Source: Phytomonospora sp040655735 (lineage in GTDB: Bacteria > Actinomycetota > Actinomycetes > Mycobacteriales > Micromonosporaceae). From it: DNA of 64,000 bases. The position numbers were made by a program, and so were the translations under genes. Of the stretch, positions 26,734-35,029 are shown one piece after another. Positions within the stretch are counted from its first letter, which is position 1. The number at the start of each line of letters is the position of its first letter. The stretch lies in the NCBI RefSeq assembly GCF_040655735.1, contig NZ_JBFAKK010000006.1, positions 186,001 through 250,000 on the forward strand. The letters run 5' to 3'. The notes below the pieces were generated by a model. The model was given only the letters and a program-made list of their open reading frames with translations, was not told the origin of the DNA and made no database searches.

Positions 26734-27210
26734 TCAGCGGCTGTGGCAGCCGACGCCGGGAGGATTGTCGGAGGTCGGGTAGGAGCAGGTGTCCCTGTTC
26801 CCGCCGGTGGGCTTGACGAGGTAGGCGGTGTCGCTGGTGTTGTTCCAGACGTACCAGGTCTTGCCCCAGTACAGGTGGGCGGCGGAGTTCGTCCCCTTGC
26901 CGGTGTGCAGCGCGACGGACTTCCCGGCGCCCAGCTTGAAGGTGGGGAACGTGAAGGTGTGCCCCGCCTTGTCCTTGATCTTGTACCCGGTGAGGGTGAT
27001 CGCGCCCGTCGTGTTGTTGTGGAGCCTGATCCACTCGTCGTTGAGGGACGTGTTGGAGCCGGAGTCCCTGCCCGCCGAGTCGTAGTTGATGTAACCGATG
27101 TGCAGGGTCTTCGGGTCGGTGGCGGCGTGGGCGGCGCTCGCCAGGGCGAACTGGCCGATCAGCATCGCGGCGAGGGCCGCTGCGGCGACCGTGAGACGGC
27201 GCGTGTTCAT
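26734..27210 (-). CDS. secreted lamin-tail-domain (LTD) protein
   Basis: 158 residues. The N-terminus is a Sec signal peptide, MNTRRLTVAAAALAAMLIGQ continuing FALASAAHA, with cleavage likely after AHA (about residue 29). The rest is a single lamin tail beta-sandwich: LNDEWIRLHNNTTGAITLTGYKIKD, TFTFPTFKLGAGKSVALHTGKG and LYWGKTWYVWNNTSDTAYL. Two C-terminal cysteines (CSYP, VGCHSR) could form a disulfide. Such small extracellular LTD proteins are common in actinomycetes; they may bind DNA or the wall, but no function is established. AAGGAG precedes the ATG. A 7-bp inverted repeat upstream (27369) may be an operator. Confidence 0.88.
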   Translation of the reverse strand: MNTRRLTVAAAALAAMLIGQFALASAAHAATDPKTLHIGYINYDSAGRDSGSNTSLNDEWIRLHNNTTGAITLTGYKIKDKAGHTFTFPTFKLGAGKSVALHTGKGTNSAAHLYWGKTWYVWNNTSDTAYLVKPTGGNRDTCSYPTSDNPPGVGCHSR

Positions 27211-27368
27211 GGATGCTCCTTGTGGACCTGGGCAATGGACTGCCCCCCTGTGGTGGTGCTGGGCGTCGGGGCGCTGTCGGCGCTTCCGGGAGCTGGGGGC
27301 CAGAGCCGGAACAGTACGTGTCCATCCGGTTACGGGAGCTCGTCGTAAGCGGCGGTGAATGCTCGGCC

Positions 27369-27389
27369 GATCGGTCCGTTGTACCGATC
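27369..27389. promoter_or_regulatory. inverted repeat upstream of LTD gene
   Basis: Perfect 7-bp arms GATCGGT (27369-27375) and ACCGATC (27383-27389) are spaced by 7 bp, about 160 bp upstream of the lamin-tail start. It is a plausible operator for a dimeric regulator; no regulator is known. Confidence 0.4.
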
Positions 27390-27516
27390 TTGACCTGCGA
27401 CTTTGTCGTGCACAGTGCGCCGCTAGCGGGCGGCGGTGGCTTCGGCGTCACCCGGGCGGGCGATGGCGTAGCCGGGTGTTCCCGGCACAGTGGGGCACAC
27501 CGGGCAGGCGGACATG

Positions 27517-27558
27517 ACCGTGATGCCGACGCACAAGAATGTGCGTCGGCATCACGGT
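27517..27558 (-). terminator. 19-bp perfect-stem terminator after acyl-CoA dehydrogenase gene
   Basis: Left arm ACCGTGATGCCGACGCACA (27517-27535), loop of four (27536-27539) and an exactly complementary right arm (27540-27558). It begins 11 bases past the dehydrogenase stop codon. No U-tract follows. Confidence 0.8.
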
Positions 27559-27569
27559 GGAGTACTCGG

Positions 27570-28712
27570 TTATTTGCCCATGGTGCGGGCGATGACCATG
27601 CGCTGGATCTGGTTGGTGCCCTCGACGATCTGGAGGACCTTCGCCTCGCGCATGTAGCGCTCGACGGGATGGTCGCGGACGTATCCGTAACCGCCGAGGA
27701 CCTGTACGGCGTCGGTGGTGACCTTCATGGCCATGTCGGTGGCGAACAGCTTCGCCTGGGCCGCGGTCGTGCTGTAGGGCCGTCCGGCGTCCTTGAGGCG
27801 CGCGGCCTCCAGCGTGAGCGCGCGCGCCGCGGCGATCTGCGTCGCCATGTCGGCGAGCATGAAGCCCACGCCCTGGAAGTCGATGATCCGCGTGCCGAAC
27901 TGCTCGCGTTCCTTGGCGTAGTTCGTCGCGTAGTCGCACGCGGCCTGCGCCAGGCCCACCGCGCAGGCGGCGATGCCGAGACGGCCGGAGTCGAGGGCCG
28001 ACATCGCGATGCGGAAACCGGCGCCTTCCTCCCCCACGAGGCGCTCGGCGGGCACGCGGGCGTCGTCGAAGGCGATCTGGGCCGTCGGGGAGGCGTTGAG
28101 GCCCATTTTGCGTTCGGGGCGGGCGGCCTCGATGCCGGGCGTGGAGGCGTCGGCGAACAGGCAGGACACGCCCGCCGCGCCGGGACCGCCCGTGCGGCAG
28201 AAGACCTGGTAGAAGTCGGCGACCCCGGCGTGGGTGATCCACGCCTTGGTCCCGTTGACGACGTAGTCGTCGCCGTCGCGGACCGCGCGGGTGGTCAGCG
28301 CGGCGGCGTCGGACCCGCCGGCGGGCTCGCTGAGGCAGTAGCCGCCGAGCAGTTCCCCGCCGAGCAGGGCGGGAAGGTGCTCCGCGCGCTGCTCGGGCGA
28401 GCCGAAGGTCGCCAGGGGGTAACAGGCCAGCGTGTGCACGCTGACCGCCTCGGCGACGGTCAGCCAGCGCTGGGCGAGCACCTCGAGGACCTGCAGGTAC
28501 ACCTCATATGGCTGCCCGCCGCCGCCGTCGGCCTCGTCGTAGGGCAGGCCGAGCAGACCCGCGCGGCCCAGCACGCGGATCGTCTCGCGCGGGAAGGCCC
28601 CGCGCTCTTCGTGGTCGTCGGCGAGGGGCGCCAGTTCGCGGTCTGCGATGTCGGCGGCCAGCTCCAGGATCGCGGCCGCCTCTTCGGAGGGGAGCAGACG
28701 GTTGGGTTTCAC
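27570..28712 (-). CDS. acyl-CoA dehydrogenase
   Basis: 380 residues, the typical length. Conserved parts are YCLSEPAGGSDAAAL (FAD and substrate binding), VVNGTKAWITHAGVADFYQVF, ALDSGRLGIAACAVGLAQAA, REQFGTRIIDFQGVGFMLADMA and VQVLGGYGYVRDHPVERYMREAK. The catalytic base Glu is in QIVEGTNQIQRMVIAR. It is a cytosolic FAD enzyme that introduces the alpha-beta double bond in fatty or branched-chain acyl-CoA. A GTG at 28710-28712 overlaps the M24 peptidase stop (GTGA) and starts the natural N-terminus. The pairing with a peptidase suggests amino acid catabolism, though chain specificity cannot be read. Confidence 0.95.
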   Translation of the reverse strand: MKPNRLLPSEEAAAILELAADIADRELAPLADDHEERGAFPRETIRVLGRAGLLGLPYDEADGGGGQPYEVYLQVLEVLAQRWLTVAEAVSVHTLACYPLATFGSPEQRAEHLPALLGGELLGGYCLSEPAGGSDAAALTTRAVRDGDDYVVNGTKAWITHAGVADFYQVFCRTGGPGAAGVSCLFADASTPGIEAARPERKMGLNASPTAQIAFDDARVPAERLVGEEGAGFRIAMSALDSGRLGIAACAVGLAQAACDYATNYAKEREQFGTRIIDFQGVGFMLADMATQIAAARALTLEAARLKDAGRPYSTTAAQAKLFATDMAMKVTTDAVQVLGGYGYVRDHPVERYMREAKVLQIVEGTNQIQRMVIARTMGK

Positions 28713-29836
28713 AGGATGGTCACCTCGGTGGGGAGTGTGTCCAGCCGCGTCACCCCGGTCTCGGTGCACACGACGATGTCCTCGATGCGCGCGCCGTGCC
28801 GGCCGGGGATGTACACGCCCGGTTCGATGGAGAAGGCCATTCCGGGCGCGAGCACGGTGTCATCCCCATCGACGATGTAGGGCGCCTCGTGCCCGTCGAG
28901 TCCGATGCCGTGCCCGGTGCGGTGGGTGAAGAACTCGCCGTACCCGGCGTCGGTGAGCACCGCGCGGGTCGCGGCGTCGACGGAGGAGGCGGTGACGCCG
29001 GGACGCACGGCGTCGACGCCGGCCTGGTGGGCGGCGCGAAGGGCCCCGTAGTAGTCGTTGAAGTCCGCGGGCGTCTGACCGACGCAGTAGGTGCGGGTGC
29101 AGTCGGAGCCGTAGCCGGTGTCGACGACGCCTCCGATGTCGACGACGACGGGCTGCCCGCTCTCGATCACTGCGTCGGAGACGCCGTGGTGAGGGCTGGC
29201 GCCGTTGGGACCGGCGGCCACGATGGCGAAGGAGACGGCCGTGTGGCCCTCCTCGACGATGGCGGCCTTGATGTCGGCGGCGACCTCGCGCTCGGTGCGG
29301 CCGGGGCGCAGCCACTCCCCCATGCGTGTGTGGACGCGGTCGATGGCCTCGGCCGCCCGGGTCAGCTCGGCGACCTCCGCGGCGGACTTGACCATCCGCA
29401 GCGGCGACAGGACCGTCGCCGCCATGGCCAGGCTCGCCGAGGGCACCGCGGCCTCGATCCCGTGCCAGTGCGAGGCCCACATGCGCTCGGCGGCGCCGAT
29501 GACACGGCGGCCGGAGCCGACGTGCTCGTCGAGGAAGGACGCGAGCAGCGCGTAGGGGTTGACGCCGTCGCCGAAGTCGACGATGCCGACCCCTGTCCCC
29601 GGCAGCGGCGAGGAGGCCGCCAGCGGCCGTTCCAGGCGCGGCACGATGAGCGTCGCGGGCCCTTCGGCGGGCACGACCAGCGCCGTCAGCCGCTCCGACG
29701 CGTGCGCGTCGTAGCCGGTGAGGTAGCGCAGTTCGGCACCTGGGGTGATGACGAGGGCGTCGATCCCCGCGGCGGCCGTCGAGGCCCGCACGGCGGCGAT
29801 GCGTTCGGAGGTGTACAGCGTCGTTGCGGCATCCAC
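28709..29836 (-). CDS. M24-family Xaa-Pro aminopeptidase/dipeptidase
   Basis: 375 residues with a creatinase-like N-terminal domain (about 1-135) and a pita-bread catalytic domain. All five metal ligands are visible: Asp in PVVVDIGGVVDTGYG, Asp in SDCTRTYCVGQ, His in FFTHRTGHGIGLDGHE, Glu in FSIEPGVYIPGRHG and Glu in ARIEDIVVC. Such enzymes split X-Pro peptides using two Mn or Co ions in the cytosol. The ATG at 29834-29836 opens the frame and the end overlaps the acyl-CoA dehydrogenase start. Confidence 0.94.
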   Translation of the reverse strand: MDAATTLYTSERIAAVRASTAAAGIDALVITPGAELRYLTGYDAHASERLTALVVPAEGPATLIVPRLERPLAASSPLPGTGVGIVDFGDGVNPYALLASFLDEHVGSGRRVIGAAERMWASHWHGIEAAVPSASLAMAATVLSPLRMVKSAAEVAELTRAAEAIDRVHTRMGEWLRPGRTEREVAADIKAAIVEEGHTAVSFAIVAAGPNGASPHHGVSDAVIESGQPVVVDIGGVVDTGYGSDCTRTYCVGQTPADFNDYYGALRAAHQAGVDAVRPGVTASSVDAATRAVLTDAGYGEFFTHRTGHGIGLDGHEAPYIVDGDDTVLAPGMAFSIEPGVYIPGRHGARIEDIVVCTETGVTRLDTLPTEVTIL

Positions 29837-29886
29837 GCTGGGGAGCTTAACGGTAGTTCAGGTGGCCTGTCTGGCAGGCTGGCACC

Positions 29887-30786
29887 ATGTTGATGATTGT
29901 GGACGCTCCCGGACTGTGGTTCCGGTCCTTCTACGGCGTGCCCTCCTCGGTCCGCGCCCCCGACGGCACGCCCGTCAACGCCGTTCGCGGCTTCATCGAC
30001 GGACTCGCCACGCTCATCCGGGCCCGCCGCCCGAGCGAGCTGGTGTGCGCCGAGGACCTCGACTGGCGCCCCCAGTGGCGCGTCGACCTGCTCCCCACCT
30101 ACAAGACCCACCGCGTCGCAACCGACGGCGAGGAAGAGGCCCCCGACGAGCTCGGGCCCCAGGTCGACGTCATCCGCGAGGTGCTCACCGCCTACGGCAT
30201 CCCGATGATCGGCTCGGCCGGCTACGAGGCCGACGACGTGCTGTGCACGCTCGCCGCCCGCGCCAAAGGGCCCGTCGACGTCGTCACCGGCGACCGGGAC
30301 CTCTTCCAGCTCGTCGACGACGAAGCCCAGGTCAAGGTCGTCTACCTGGGACGCGGCATCTCCAAGGCCGAGGCCTTCGACGCCGCGGCGGTCAAGGAAC
30401 GCTTCGGCGTCGACCCCTCACGCTACGTCGACTACGCCGTCCTGCGCGGCGATCCCTCCGACGGACTGCCCGGCGTCAAAGGCATCGGCGAGAAGACCGC
30501 CGCCCGGCTCATCAACCTCTACGCCGACTGGAACTCCCTCGTACAGTCCTCACCCTTTGCGCACACCGCGCGCATCCGCACCGCGCTCGCCGAGGCCGCC
30601 GACTACCTCAAAGCCGCGCCGACAGTCGTGCGGACCGTCGCCGACGTACCGCTCCCGGAGGTCGACGGGACCCTCCCCGACGCGCCCGCCGACCCCCAGG
30701 CCCTCGACGCGCTCTCGGAGCGCTGGGGACTCGCCTCGCCGCTGACCCGCCTGGCCGGGGCGATCGCCGAGACGAAGGCCGTCTGA
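29887..30786 (+). CDS. 5'-3' exonuclease (FEN-like, PolA-independent)
   Basis: 299 residues, homologous only to the N-terminal flap exonuclease domain of DNA polymerase I. Metal-binding and core motifs are MLMIVDAPGLWFRSFYG, TYKTHRVA, GYEADDVLCTLAARA, VVTGDRDLFQLV and the helix-hairpin-helix DGLPGVKGIGEKTAARLI. It matches the stand-alone Rv2090-type nuclease that actinobacteria carry besides PolA, probably for RNA primer removal and flap processing. In mycobacteria it lies near helY and tat genes, as it does here. ATG at 29887 is the natural start. Confidence 0.93.
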   Translation: MLMIVDAPGLWFRSFYGVPSSVRAPDGTPVNAVRGFIDGLATLIRARRPSELVCAEDLDWRPQWRVDLLPTYKTHRVATDGEEEAPDELGPQVDVIREVLTAYGIPMIGSAGYEADDVLCTLAARAKGPVDVVTGDRDLFQLVDDEAQVKVVYLGRGISKAEAFDAAAVKERFGVDPSRYVDYAVLRGDPSDGLPGVKGIGEKTAARLINLYADWNSLVQSSPFAHTARIRTALAEAADYLKAAPTVVRTVADVPLPEVDGTLPDAPADPQALDALSERWGLASPLTRLAGAIAETKAV

Positions 30787-30793
30787 CACCGAG

Positions 30794-30819
30794 GCCGCGG
30801 CCCGAGCGCGGGCCGCGGC
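30794..30819. terminator. bidirectional terminator between exonuclease gene and helY
   Basis: Perfect 11-bp stem GCCGCGGCCCG / CGGGCCGCGGC with loop AGCG. It lies between convergent genes ending at 30786 and 30821. Confidence 0.8.
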
Positions 30820-30820
30820 A

Positions 30821-33523
30821 TCACACGTAGGCGACGACCCCGCGACGCAACGACGAGGCGGCGTCCTTGGCGACCTCGTGCAGGCGGTGCTTGGGCCCCA
30901 CGGCACCGGCGATCTGGCCGAGCAGGTCGACGGTCTGGCGGGTCCAGCGCACGAAGTCGCCGGCCGGCATCTCCGCGTCAGGACCGGCCGCGGACGCCAA
31001 GACCTTCGCCAGCGGCTCACCCCGCGCCCAGCGGTACATCGGCCACACGAAACCCAGATCAGGTTCACGGGTGGTGTCGAGACGCTTGGCCCGCTCCTCG
31101 GTGACCACGCCCTCCCAGATCCCCAGCGTCGCGGTGACCGCCTGCGTGACCGGCCCGTGCGGCAAAGCCGCCGGGAGGTCACCGTCACGGCGCGACTCGT
31201 AGAGCACCGTGCTGACCACCGCCGCCAGCTCCGAAGCCCCCAACTCGTCCCAGATCCCGGCGCGAAGGCACTCGGCGACCAGCAGATCCGTCTCCGTCCA
31301 CAACCGCGACAACGTCCGTCCATGCGGCGTGACCTGACCGTCGGCCAGATAGCCGCGCGAGATGAGCACGTCGCACACCGCGTCGAAGACACGGGTGAGC
31401 GAACCGCTGCGCTGATCCACCTTGCGGCGCAGATGCGCGTTGTCGTCGAGCAGCCGCTGCCGGCGCCTCGCCCACCCGGCGTGCTCGGTGCGGTCAGGGC
31501 ACGCGTGGCACGGATGCGTGCGCAGCCGCTCCCGCAGCACCGTCAGCTCACGATCCTCGCCCTCCGGCAGCCGCCGCCGCGAGCGCCGCGGCCCGTCGGC
31601 GGTGACCCCGGTGTTGCGGACACTGGCGGCCATGTCGCGCCGCGCCGCGGGAATCTTGTGGTTGAAGTGCCGGGGGACCTTGATGTGCGCCAGCGCGTCG
31701 ACCGGCTCGGCGAACACGCTCTCCCCGATCCGCCCCGCCCACCGATTCTCGGTCAGCACCATCAGACGCTGCTCACCCCCGCGCGAAATGCCCGGGTCGA
31801 GGACCACGGCCAGCCCCGCGCGCTTCCCACCCGGAATGTGGATGACATCGCCGACCTTCAGATGCGCCAGCGAGGAGGCCACCGCGTCACGGCGGGCCGC
31901 CTTCCCCGACCGCGCCAGCGACTTCTCCTTACCGGTGATGTCGAGCATCAACCGGTAGTACTCGTCGAAGTCCCCGAGATGGCACTTGATGTCACGATCA
32001 TGCGTGGCCGCGGCCAGCTCGGCGGTGCGCACCTGCTCGGCGAGACCCACGACGGCCCGGTCGGTCTGGAACTGCGCGAAACTCGACGACAACAGATCCC
32101 GCGCCCGCTCGGCGCCCAGCGAGGCCACCAGGTTGACCGCCATGTTGTACGACGGACGGAAACTCGAACGCAACGGGAAGGTCCGCGTCGAGGCGAGACC
32201 CGCCACGTGCCGCGGATCCAGCTCCGGCGACCACGCCACCACCGCGTGGCCCTCGATGTCGATGCCGCGACGGCCCGCCCGGCCCGTCAGCTGCGTGTAC
32301 TCCCCCGGCGTGATGTCGACGTGCGCGTCACCGTTGAACTTCACCAGGCGCTCCAGCACCACACACCGCGCGGGCATGTTGATGCCCAGCGCCAGTGTCT
32401 CGGTGGCGAACACCGCCTTGACCAGACCCGCCGAGAACAACTCCTCGACGACCTCCTTGAACACCGGCAGCAGACCCGCGTGATGCGCCGCCAGCCCGCG
32501 CCTGAGCGCGTCGAACCAGTCCCAGTACCCCAGCGCGTGCAGATCGTCGGCGGCGATGCCGCTGGTCCGCTCCTCCACGATCCGGGTTATCTCGGCGCGC
32601 TCCACCGCGTTCGTCAGGTGCAGGCCCGCCCGCATGCACTGCTGCACCGCCGCGTCGCAGCCCGCCCGGCTGAAAATGAACACGATCGCCGGCAGCAGAC
32701 CCTCGTCGTCGAGACGCGCGATCACGTCCGGACGGTTCACCGGCCTGCCACGCCTCGGACGGCCCCGATGGTCGAAACCCAGACGCCGCTGCTGCTCACG
32801 CGTATAACGCAGCAACTGCGGATTCACCTCACGATGCTCGGCGGCGTCGGCGTCGCCGAACAGGTCGAACATCCGCCGCCCCACCAGCATGTGCTGCCAC
32901 AACGGAACCGGACGATGCTCCGAGACGATCACCTCGGTACGCCCCCGCACGCTCACCAGCCAGTCGGCGAACTCCTCGGCGTTCGACACCGTCGCCGACA
33001 GCGAGATCAACGTGACCGACGCCGGAAGGTGAATGATCACCTCTTCCCACACGGCACCACGGAAGCGGTCAGCGAGGTAGTGCACCTCGTCCATGACCAC
33101 ATAACCCAGACCGTCCAAGGTCGCCGAACTCGCATAGAGCATGTTGCGCAGGACCTCGGTGGTCATGACCAGGACCGGCGCGTCACCGTTGATCACGGTG
33201 TCACCGGTCAGCAGACCCACCTCGTCGGGACCGTAGATCCGCACCAGATCGGCGTACTTCTGGTTCGACAGCGCCTTGATCGGCGTGGTGTAGAAGCACT
33301 TGCGGTCCGTGGCCCGCGCCATGTGGACGGCGAACTCGCCGACGACGGTCTTGCCCGCCCCGGTCGGCGCGCACACGAGGACGCCCGACCCGCCCTCAAG
33401 GGCCTCGCAAGCGCGCACCTGGAAGTCGTCGAGCCCGAATTCGAGCGAGGCCGTGAACTCGGCGAGCGCGGGGTACGTCGCCCGCCTGCGGGCCGCGGAA
33501 TACCGCTCGGCGGGACTACTCAT
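30821..33523 (-). CDS. helY: DEAD/DEAH-box helicase, Ski2/Mtr4-like (HelY)
   Basis: 900 residues. Helicase motifs in order: DDFQVRACEAL, Walker A VLVCAPTGAGKTVVGEF, PIKALSNQKYADL, DEVH box YVVMDEVHYLADRFRG, SATVSNAEEFADWL, HHAGLLPVFKEVVEELFS and motif VI QLTGRAGRRGIDIEGH. An inserted beta/coil region and a C-terminal DSHCT-like domain (LWTETDLLVAECLRAGIWDEL) complete the Ski2/Mtr4 architecture. The actinobacterial HelY (Rv2092c) is an ATP-dependent RNA helicase with likely roles in RNA turnover. It is adjacent to the FEN-like nuclease gene as in mycobacteria. Confidence 0.95.
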   Translation of the reverse strand: MSSPAERYSAARRRATYPALAEFTASLEFGLDDFQVRACEALEGGSGVLVCAPTGAGKTVVGEFAVHMARATDRKCFYTTPIKALSNQKYADLVRIYGPDEVGLLTGDTVINGDAPVLVMTTEVLRNMLYASSATLDGLGYVVMDEVHYLADRFRGAVWEEVIIHLPASVTLISLSATVSNAEEFADWLVSVRGRTEVIVSEHRPVPLWQHMLVGRRMFDLFGDADAAEHREVNPQLLRYTREQQRRLGFDHRGRPRRGRPVNRPDVIARLDDEGLLPAIVFIFSRAGCDAAVQQCMRAGLHLTNAVERAEITRIVEERTSGIAADDLHALGYWDWFDALRRGLAAHHAGLLPVFKEVVEELFSAGLVKAVFATETLALGINMPARCVVLERLVKFNGDAHVDITPGEYTQLTGRAGRRGIDIEGHAVVAWSPELDPRHVAGLASTRTFPLRSSFRPSYNMAVNLVASLGAERARDLLSSSFAQFQTDRAVVGLAEQVRTAELAAATHDRDIKCHLGDFDEYYRLMLDITGKEKSLARSGKAARRDAVASSLAHLKVGDVIHIPGGKRAGLAVVLDPGISRGGEQRLMVLTENRWAGRIGESVFAEPVDALAHIKVPRHFNHKIPAARRDMAASVRNTGVTADGPRRSRRRLPEGEDRELTVLRERLRTHPCHACPDRTEHAGWARRRQRLLDDNAHLRRKVDQRSGSLTRVFDAVCDVLISRGYLADGQVTPHGRTLSRLWTETDLLVAECLRAGIWDELGASELAAVVSTVLYESRRDGDLPAALPHGPVTQAVTATLGIWEGVVTEERAKRLDTTREPDLGFVWPMYRWARGEPLAKVLASAAGPDAEMPAGDFVRWTRQTVDLLGQIAGAVGPKHRLHEVAKDAASSLRRGVVAYV

Positions 33524-33686
33524 GTTCCAACCCTAACGGTCGGGTGCGTCAAGTCCTAAGACCGCGCCGCAGGCGAAAGCGGTAAATGGATCATGCCTGA
33601 CCGTTCAGCCTAGATCCCCGCTGTCCGAACCCCGCCGCCGACACCAGCCACATCCCTGTCCAAGGCCTCTCGATAGGGTCGGGTGC

Positions 33687-34403
33687 GTGGCCGGAAACAC
33701 ACCGAAAGCCGTACTGCTGGACTTCCACGGCACCATCGCCCAGATCGAGCCGGCGCCCGTCGCCGTCGCCCGCGCGGCGGCGGCATGCGAGGTCGAACTC
33801 GATCCCATCCGGATCACCGCCATCGCCGACGCCCTCAACCTCGCCGGCTGGCCGAGCGGCCCGGGGCCCTTGCGCGTGCGGCCGCGTCTGGCGGCGGCGT
33901 GGGCGAACCGGGACCTGACGGAGGCAGACCACGAGGAAGCCTTCACAGGGCTCGCCGCGCAGGTCTGGGAGGACAATCCCCGTCTCGGCTTCGAAGGGCT
34001 GGCAGAGGCCCTTTACGCCCGTCTGGTGTCCCCGGAGGGGTGGCTCAACTACGCCGACACGCTGGGGATGCTCACGACCCTGCGGGAGCGCGGCATCCCG
34101 ACGGCGGTGGTCAGCAACATCGGTTTCGACCTGCGGCCCGTCGCCAAGCACCTGGGACTCGACGAGCTGGTCGACGTGTGGCTGCTGTCCTACGAACTGG
34201 GCGTGTGCAAACCGGATCCGGCGATCTTCCAGCGCGCGTGCATGCTGCTGGACGTCGAGTGCGAGGACGCGCTGATGGTGGGCGACACGCTCGCCGACGC
34301 GGCGGCGGTGAACGCCGGATGCCGCACCCTGCTGCTGCCCGTCACCCCCGCCGGAACGGTCCACGGACTCGACGCGGTGATCCGGCTCACCGAACGGAAT
34401 TAA
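33687..34403 (+). CDS. HAD-superfamily hydrolase with His in motif I
   Basis: 238 residues. HAD motifs: I AVLLDFHGTIAQ, II TAVVSNIGFDLRP, III LGVCKPDPAIFQRA and IV ALMVGDTLADAAAVNAGC. The cap is helical (about 20-110), C1-type. The second motif I position, usually Asp (DxDGT), is His here (DFHGT). In phosphatases that Asp is the general acid/base, so phosphate ester hydrolysis may be impaired or the enzyme may belong to a dehalogenase-like or other subgroup. The start GTG at 33687 gives the natural N-terminus. The substrate is unknown. Confidence 0.88.
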   Translation: MAGNTPKAVLLDFHGTIAQIEPAPVAVARAAAACEVELDPIRITAIADALNLAGWPSGPGPLRVRPRLAAAWANRDLTEADHEEAFTGLAAQVWEDNPRLGFEGLAEALYARLVSPEGWLNYADTLGMLTTLRERGIPTAVVSNIGFDLRPVAKHLGLDELVDVWLLSYELGVCKPDPAIFQRACMLLDVECEDALMVGDTLADAAAVNAGCRTLLLPVTPAGTVHGLDAVIRLTERN

Positions 34404-34432
34404 GGCACCCACCTGCGACGTCTCTACTCACG

Positions 34433-34459
34433 TTGGCACTCGACCCATGGGAGTGCTAA
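34433..34459 (+). promoter_or_regulatory. CIRCE operator (HrcA-binding) upstream of hsp20
   Basis: TTGGCACTC (34433-34441), a 9-bp spacer, and GAGTGCTAA (34451-34459) match the CIRCE consensus TTAGCACTC-N9-GAGTGCTAA in 17 of 18 arm positions. The left arm also gives a -35-like TTGGCA and the right arm a -10-like GCTAAT 16 bp later, so HrcA bound here would block the promoter. The hsp20 start is 32 bp downstream. Confidence 0.9.
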
Positions 34460-34491
34460 TCGACGAACGTGAGAAACGAGGAGGCACCACG

Positions 34492-34965
34492 ATGGTGTTG
34501 CGTTACTGGGAACCGACCGCCCGCCTCGACCGCGCCGACACCGAGTTCGACCGGATCGTGACCCGGTTCTTCGGCACGGCCCCCCGCGCCGCCGACGGGA
34601 TCGCACCCGCCGCCGACGTGATCGCCGACGGAAACGACGTCGTCATCAGTGTCGAGCTTCCGGGGCTCTCCCCGGCCGACATCGACATCGAGGTCGCGCC
34701 GCGCCGTCTGACGATCTCCGGTGAGCGCAACGCCACCGAGGTCGCCGAGGGTCAGCGCGTCCTGGCCCGCGGCCGTCGCCACGGCCGCTTCCGCACCGAC
34801 TTCCGGCTGCCCGCCGGTGTCGCCGCGGACAACGTCAAGGCCAACTACGAGCACGGCGTCCTGACCGTCCGGGTCCACGAGGTCACCAAGCCCGCCCCGG
34901 AGCCGGTGAAGATCGCCGTCGAAGGCGGCGAGTCCGCCTCGGTGAAGGCCGTCGACGCGGAGTAG
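34492..34965 (+). CDS. hsp20: Hsp20/alpha-crystallin small heat-shock protein
   Basis: 157 residues. The alpha-crystallin domain spans about 40-135: APAADVIADGNDVVISVELPG, IDIEVAPRRLTISGERN, RGRRHGRFRTDFRLPAGV, AADNVKANYEHGVLTVRV. The N-terminus (VLRYWEPTARLDRADTEFDR) is the usual Hsp18 type. These ATP-independent chaperones form oligomers that hold unfolding proteins. The ATG at 34492 has a strong GAGGAGG ribosome-binding site. The CIRCE operator upstream puts it under HrcA rather than the HspR or RheA control known for other actinobacterial hsp20 genes. A terminator follows at 34988. Confidence 0.95.
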   Translation: MVLRYWEPTARLDRADTEFDRIVTRFFGTAPRAADGIAPAADVIADGNDVVISVELPGLSPADIDIEVAPRRLTISGERNATEVAEGQRVLARGRRHGRFRTDFRLPAGVAADNVKANYEHGVLTVRVHEVTKPAPEPVKIAVEGGESASVKAVDAE

Positions 34966-34987
34966 ATCGAACAGCACGCGATGAGCG

Positions 34988-35015
34988 GTGGGCGGCGGAT
35001 TCCTCCGCCGCCCAC
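34988..35015. terminator. bidirectional terminator after hsp20
   Basis: Perfect 12-bp stem GTGGGCGGCGGA / TCCGCCGCCCAC with loop TTCC, between the convergent hsp20 (ends 34965) and acetyltransferase gene (ends 35030). Confidence 0.8.
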
Positions 35016-35029
35016 AAGCGTGTTCCCGG

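Larger units (their letters stand above)
27211..27569. other. 359-bp gene-free stretch between LTD and acyl-CoA dehydrogenase genes
   Basis: No coding sequence is supported here. It holds the promoter region of the lamin-tail gene, including an inverted repeat at 27369-27389, and a very strong terminator at 27517-27558 for the acyl-CoA dehydrogenase operon. No -35/-10 pair was identified with confidence. Confidence 0.6.
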
